Shown one piece after another: positions 59,380 to 64,000 of a stretch of DNA of 64,000 nt. Source of the stretch: Astropecten irregularis. Its lineage: Eukaryota > Echinodermata > Asteroidea > Paxillosida > Astropectinidae. The DNA lies in assembly GCA_963971285.1 (NCBI GenBank), contig OZ020263.1, forward strand, positions 5,208,001-5,272,000, read 5' to 3'. The position numbers were made by a program, and so were the translations under genes. The notes under the pieces were generated by a model, which made no database searches, was not told the DNA's origin, and worked only from the letters and a program-made list of their open reading frames with translations. Every line of letters begins with the position of its first letter. The first letter of the stretch is position 1.

Positions 59380-59828
59380 AGAGACCTTGATACATGTGAT
59401 AAGACCAAGGTCACTGACCCGCCATCCGGACACACACACCGGGTAGAGACCCGATCCATTCTCTGCTCTGGCAAACGCCTACTTCCTCTTTTGATAGTCA
59501 GTCTAGCCACTAGCCAGGTACATGGACACAACCAATCAGCAATCCCCTTCCCATTTGGGACAGAGAACAAAAATTGATTAAGAAAAGATCAGGATTCACT
59601 CTTGGGGACTGTCTGCATTTAAGGATGCAGTGTAATAGGATAGGACTTAATCCATGAAGCCGTTGGATAGGTAGCTAGCTGCAGTTTCAGGACGTTTGAA
59701 AACAAAAGCCAATTACCATTAATCATACACGTCACATGAGAAGTTGTTGGTCCCTTGGCACACACTTTTACTTCACACTCTTGTCACTGGCCTTTGAACC
59801 CCTTAAGCCTGGGCTTAAATTTGCTTTG

Positions 59829-60180
59829 TTTTTACTGATCTCATTATCAGCCACATGTCAAATAGAGGTCATCTGGCCGGGCCATGGGTGCAGGTTGCTC
59901 GTGAACAATGTGGGCACACAGTGGTTTAATACCGGCAGACAATATCCCAAATTCCATGCGGTCATAATCAGTGGCATGCAGCTGTTTTCAGAACTCACAG
60001 ATTGTGGTCTGCTCTAAAATGCTGAGTATTCAAATGCAAATCAAGTTGGTAAATATACCACATTTGCCATATTTTTTTATGACAATAAAGGTTCATTGAA
60101 CCTCTTGTTCCAGACAGTACCCCCCCCTCCTCTCCCATTCAATGAATTACAATGGAAATAACAAAGCAATCATGAATATT
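59829..60180. repeat. Dispersed repeat (GTCTGGAACAAGAGGTTCAA), inverted copy
   Basis: It carries CAAATAGAGGTCATCTGGCC, CAATATCCCAAATTCCATGC and TTGAACCTCTTGTTCCAGAC, the complement of the blocks at 8390-8757 in the same order. Confidence 0.72.
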
Positions 60181-61027
60181 CTCCGTCATGCATGTAGTGC
60201 AAACTGTATGGCATTGGATCCTGTGAATATTCTATGTTGTACCGTAGAACACATGCAAGAATAACATCCTGCGTCATTCCTTCCCCCCACCATCAAAGTA
60301 AATGTTGACATTTGTAAAAAGGCAGCGGTGGCGGTTCGGCCATCCACCTCGCCACACGTCTCCGCAGCCCTGGGATTCATGATCAGAGGTTTGAGGCCCG
60401 GGCCTGTTTGTGATAGGTCCCGCGGGCTTTACACGGTACATGCCGTTAATGACGCTAGCTATGACGATCACAAAATGTGAAATGTTGGGGGAGTGATGTT
60501 GGCGATTGAGACTCAACATGCCGTGACGGCCGGCAGTTATGAGACTCTAGAGTCATCTTGTCACTTGCAGTACCTGGACTCTGCAGTAGATGAGGTTAAT
60601 GTCCGAATCGTAGCGTAGCCAAATCTAGCATTGGTGTTGTTGGGGATAGGACTTTTTCTGGCATCCACAATCTCCTGAAATGTCAGAAAGGATTGTATAT
60701 GTTCTTTGGATGCACTGACGTTAAACTTTAAACTGCTATGATTCATTGTTAATTTCTGATAGAATTTGTGTACTAATACACATACTGACATACATGTACA
60801 TGTTCATACATGTAAATGCTCTGTACATGTGCTTGCTAAGGCCGTGTCCGAAACGGGCTTCCAAAGCTACGGCTAGGTCTATTGCCTTGGTTTCGCCTTG
60901 TATTTCTAATGGAGTAAAGACCTACTGTAGACCTAGCTCTAGACAACAGATTCAGATGCAGCCTTAGATTCAGTGTTACAGTTTTGTTTATATAATTTGT
61001 GTACTTTCACATACTGACATACTTGTA

Positions 61028-61145
61028 CAATGGGAGACTTTTGAGAACCGGTCTTCAAGTCAACAGCGCATTGTTTTACGCCTGCGCTGTTGTGCGTGCG
61101 CGTGCGCTGTGGACTTGAAGACCGGTTCTCAAAAGTCTCCCATTG
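61028..61145. mobile_element. Near-perfect hairpin element CAATGGGAGACTTTTGAGAA (118 bp)
   Basis: About 40 bases of near-perfect inverted repeat (CAATGGGAGACTTTTGAGAA, then CCGGTCTTCAAGTC-ACAGCGCA) flank a loop of about 35 bases rich in TGCGCGTGCG. The high arm identity implies recent insertion or selection for the hairpin. Confidence 0.85.
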
Positions 61146-62321
61146 TGATGTTCAATGTTCATGTTCATACACACAATGTACATGTACATGTTCATAATAT
61201 ATAACATGTGCAACGTACATGTTTACACATGTACAGATTCATTGAACAAGTAAGTAGCATATCTATAAATAAAGGATGATTTTGACTTTTTATAGTCTGA
61301 CGCATTTTGCATTTGATGAGTCACGGCGGAATCCTACGTGTACATGTACATGTACGTACAACGAACTGTCTCCCTCTTTCTTCGGGAGGCTATTTTGTGG
61401 GCTCATGCACCCTCCCCACCTTCCTTCCTGTACCCCCTCTCTCCCCCTCACCCCTCCCCCCTCCGCCCAGAAATCTCTTGAGTAGACAGTGCTGATTTCT
61501 ATCTATAAATAGACATTGCCATGTCTCTACCTCTAGGTTCTTTACCTGATGTACTCCCGTTATTCCTCTGCGTCTCAGTGGACAATCTTTAACATGAAAG
61601 GACATTGATCTTGGAACGCTGCCAAGAATTTGGATTTTTTTTTTTTGTGTGTCTGAACGAGGTGGAGCTATAGTGGCCGAGCTGTTAAAGAGGTCGTGTG
61701 GAAGTCCTGCCTTGACGTTCCAAAATTACCTTCTGCTTGATGGGAGATGAAAGAGTTGGTTCACTGGCCCGGGATGTACGTACAAGAACGTCTTTTGAGG
61801 AGTCTGGCTGGATCACATGCAAGTGATGGAGACTTGATACGTTTCCGATGTGAGGGACTGAGGCTCCCATTATCGTCAGTGGGACAGATCAGCCCCCTCC
61901 CCGTCCCCTCAGAAAATTAAAATGACAGCTAGAACACTTCTGACATTTTGCAGAGGCAGCGAGGCAGTGACCAGGGGCGCCAAGGCTTGTTTCTCCAAAT
62001 TGTCTGTGATGAAATACCTCATATGCCTACGTCATCTCGAAACAGTGCAATATTAAGATCAAGGCAATGGCGAGCTTCAATCTCCCGACTCTTACAGGAT
62101 TCTCATTGAGGGTTGGAACACTGCATATGTAACATCCTATGTCAATAGCTCTAGACTGAGGCCTAGCCCCATCTCAATTATCCCCCTCCTCAAAAATGAA
62201 TAACGCGCCGTAGGGTTTCTCAGAAAATGAGCGAAAATTTGACGGATGACATGAGAAGGCGCTGCACTTCATGACGCCATTGACTGATGTTATTTCTTTT
62301 TTCTCTTTGCTTGGTCTGCAG

Positions 62322-62403
62322 GTTCAGAATGACCCTAATGCTCCAGTGTACATCAAGGGCTACATCATGAGGAAAGTCACCAGAGATGATGAGGGCAAGA
62401 AAA
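62322..62403 (+). CDS. PSD: PSD/EFA6 exon: start of PH domain
   Basis: The acceptor TTGGTCTGCAG ends at 62321 and the donor AAAA|GTATGT starts at 62404. It encodes VQNDPNAPVYIKGYIMRKVT then RDDEGKK plus one base. EFA6 PH domains begin in just this way, with a first beta strand (YKSGFLxRK in vertebrates, YIKGYIMRK here) followed by an acidic-basic loop. The exon accepts phase 0 and so can be joined to the Sec7 exon ending at 54436 or to the alternative first exon ending at 56377. It ends in phase 1. Confidence 0.94.
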
Positions 62404-62943
62404 GTATGTCGCCTGTCAAATCCAGAAAAATTTGAGCCAATTTGTCACTCGCCACTCAACTTGCACTAGTTTACAGTTGAACTCCACTATAACAAACACG
62501 CCGGGGTGCACAGAAATTGTGGTCTTTCGTTACAGTGAACAATGTATAGCATGCCTATACATTGTACACAAAATTGGAAACCAAGGATGATGTTCGGTTC
62601 AGCCAAATGTTTGGTATAGCAGTGTTTGTTATTGTGACGTTCCACTGTACTGTAAATGGCCATCTTTTTTTGCATACATTGTGTATATTTAAAATAATTT
62701 GCAGTGTACAGTGCTACAGAAGTGTGCTGTGAAGAAGAGACTAAGATAGCGATGAAGCCCATATTGATTTGGGTGAGGAAAACACTCAAAGTGCACTAAC
62801 CATGGCTAAGATTAAGCAGGGCTGATGGTACTTCAAGCTGTGAAAATTAAATCTTCAATAGGACAATTGTTCGTCTCAATGAAATAATTAGCTTTTGGAA
62901 GTACAAGAACTCAAAGAAAACCTCAGTGCAGTACGCAAGGTGC

Positions 62944-63229
62944 TTAAAAGGTATTATCATATTTTGGCAGCATACAGAAACAGAAATCTAAACAGATTTA
63001 CCTTTAACTTACAGGGTATAAAGATGGTGATGCATGGTAGAAAAGAGTAAAACCAATTGACCAAAAGTAATTTTGATCTCGGGAATACCGTGGGTATTTT
63101 CCACTATTTTCTCAAAATGTCGGTACCGTATGGGAATTTCACAGATGACTGGTACTGTATCTTTCTTGGTATTTTTGCCCATGAATCTGCATTTCTTTGA
63201 CAAAAACCAAAATATGATATTACCTTTAA
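62944..63229. mobile_element. TIR element, family GGTAGTATCATACTTTGG, directly upstream of a PH exon
   Basis: The left end is GGTATTATCATATTTTGG and the right end AATATGATATTACCTTTAA. It has internal deletions and ends 45 bases before the acceptor AG of exon 63275-63345, so it probably supplies or displaces the branch-point region. Confidence 0.88.
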
Positions 63230-63274
63230 CCAGAAAAAAAAATCTGAAAAGCTTGCTTTATGTTTCCCTTGCAG

Positions 63275-63345
63275 ATCCAAAGGGAAAGAGAGGTTGGAAA
63301 ATGTTCTATGCAACAGTGAAAGGACTCATATTGTATTTGCACAAG
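63275..63345 (+). CDS. PSD: PSD/EFA6 exon: PH domain strands 2-3
   Basis: The acceptor TTTCCCTTGCAG ends at 63274 and the donor AAG|GTAATT starts at 63346. With the leading A it reads NPKGKRGWKMFYATVKGLIL then YLHK. The motif GKRGWKxFYAxLKGxxLYL is diagnostic of the EFA6/PSD PH domain and includes the basic loop that binds phosphoinositide headgroups. It ends in phase 0; the following PH exon is expected to the right of the window. A complete copy of the ~290-360-bp TIR family ends only 45 bases before this exon, so the branch-point region abuts or lies within the element. Confidence 0.94.
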
Positions 63346-63544
63346 GTAATTGGGAGAAAGATTTGCTTTTATCACATACAATCAAAGCATGATTGATTGT
63401 AGGATTATCTCTAGTGGACTTTGTCCTTGTTTCAAGAATGTGCATTTGGAGCACTGTACTTTGTCGGACTTTGGGCAGAAGATGAAACATTAATTCTCAC
63501 CAATGATCCCTTGGCCTTTTATAATGTCCCCCTGGAATACAAGT

Positions 63545-64000
63545 ATGCTCCTGGGGTTACAGAATATTCCTTGGGGTTACAGAGGCTTAACGTACAGAAT
63601 GTTCCTTGGTTTTCCAGAATGGGCCTGATTAATATAGAATGTTACTTGGGGTTACATAATGGGCCTGATTAATATAGAATGTTACGTTGGGTTACGGAAT
63701 GTACCTGAGGGTACAGAATGTTCCATGGGGCTACAGAATGTGCCTGGGGATATAGAATGTTTCTTGGGGTTACAGAATGTTCCTTGGGCTACAGAATGGG
63801 CCTGAAGGGAGATAGAATGTTCCTTGGGGTTACAGAATGTTCCTTGGGCAACAGAATGGGCCTGAGGGAGATAGAATGTTCCTTGGGGTTACAGAATGTT
63901 CCTTGGGCTACAGAATGGGCCTGAGGGAGATAGAATGTTCCTTGGGGTTACAGAATGTTCCTTGGGGTTACAGAATGTTCCTTGGGCTACATAATGGGCC
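63545..64000 (+). repeat. Minisatellite of ~20-bp units (TTCCTTGGGGTTACAGAATG), continuing past the window
   Basis: Units related to TTCCTTGGGGTTACAGAATG start near 63545 and are most regular from 63710. A composite period of 59-60 bp is visible from GGGCCTGA at 63798, 63858 and 63917. The array begins about 200 bp after the PH exon donor at 63346 and lies in the following intron. Because the window ends inside it, its length is unknown. Confidence 0.9.

Larger units (their letters stand above)
54437..62321. other. PSD/EFA6 intron, 7.9 kb, between Sec7 and PH exons, holding the alternative first exon
   Basis: It contains half of a GGGGCCAATTTC element (54521-54640), the candidate first exon (56279-56377) with its leader, a GGCTC-TIR element (56474-56823), a SINE (57601-57710), a GTT-rich microsatellite (58563-58807), TIR palindromes at 59209 and 61028, and a dispersed repeat (59829-60180). 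In 54641-55739, 56824-57600, 57711-58560 and 61146-62320 I recognise no gene or repeat family. Confidence 0.7.

Overview
The window is animal nuclear DNA: AT-rich, with long introns, short GC-rich exons bounded by GT/AG signals, and a dense load of small palindromic mobile elements, tRNA-derived SINEs and minisatellites. The self-complementary motif ACATGTAC and words such as TAGGCCTAC recur throughout. From memory this texture fits a marine invertebrate deuterostome, most likely an echinoderm, with amphioxus or a hemichordate as alternatives. The organism cannot be proved from this window alone.

One gene dominates and runs on the + strand across almost the whole window: a PSD/EFA6-family guanine-nucleotide exchange factor for the small GTPase Arf6. 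Seven constitutive-looking exons can be placed to the base. Two encode the second half of a PDZ domain (8204-8270 and 23410-23463). One large exon encodes a Ser-rich linker and the start of the Sec7 domain (32898-34263). Two encode the rest of Sec7 (48216-48468 and 54221-54436). Two encode the first part of the PH domain (62322-62403 and 63275-63345). All splice phases agree, giving 2109 nt, or 703 codons, without a stop. The 5' end (start codon, first half of PDZ) lies before the window or was not recognised; the rest of PH and the C-terminal coiled coil lie after it.

Two further exon-like ORFs sit inside the introns. At 56279-56377 an ATG-initiated 33-codon exon ends in a phase-0 donor. It fits the PH exon at 62322 and cannot be read as an internal exon, so it looks like an alternative first exon for a short PH-only isoform. 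At 17249-17530 a 94-codon ATG-initiated ORF ends at a strong donor, but its phase does not fit the next EFA6 exon. It may be the first exon of a nested gene, possibly coding for a death-fold-like helical domain.

The remainder is intron filled with repeats. These include at least ten families of terminal-inverted-repeat (TIR) miniature elements, often nested in one another and so allowing relative dating. There are also Penelope-like remnants carrying degenerate hammerhead-ribozyme-like motifs, a non-LTR retrotransposon fragment, SINEs, a 125-bp minisatellite with a 249-bp higher-order period (about 6.4-7.5 kb), a 1.4-kb array of 20/22-bp units in four variants (42.7-44.2 kb), and a third array running off the right end of the window.
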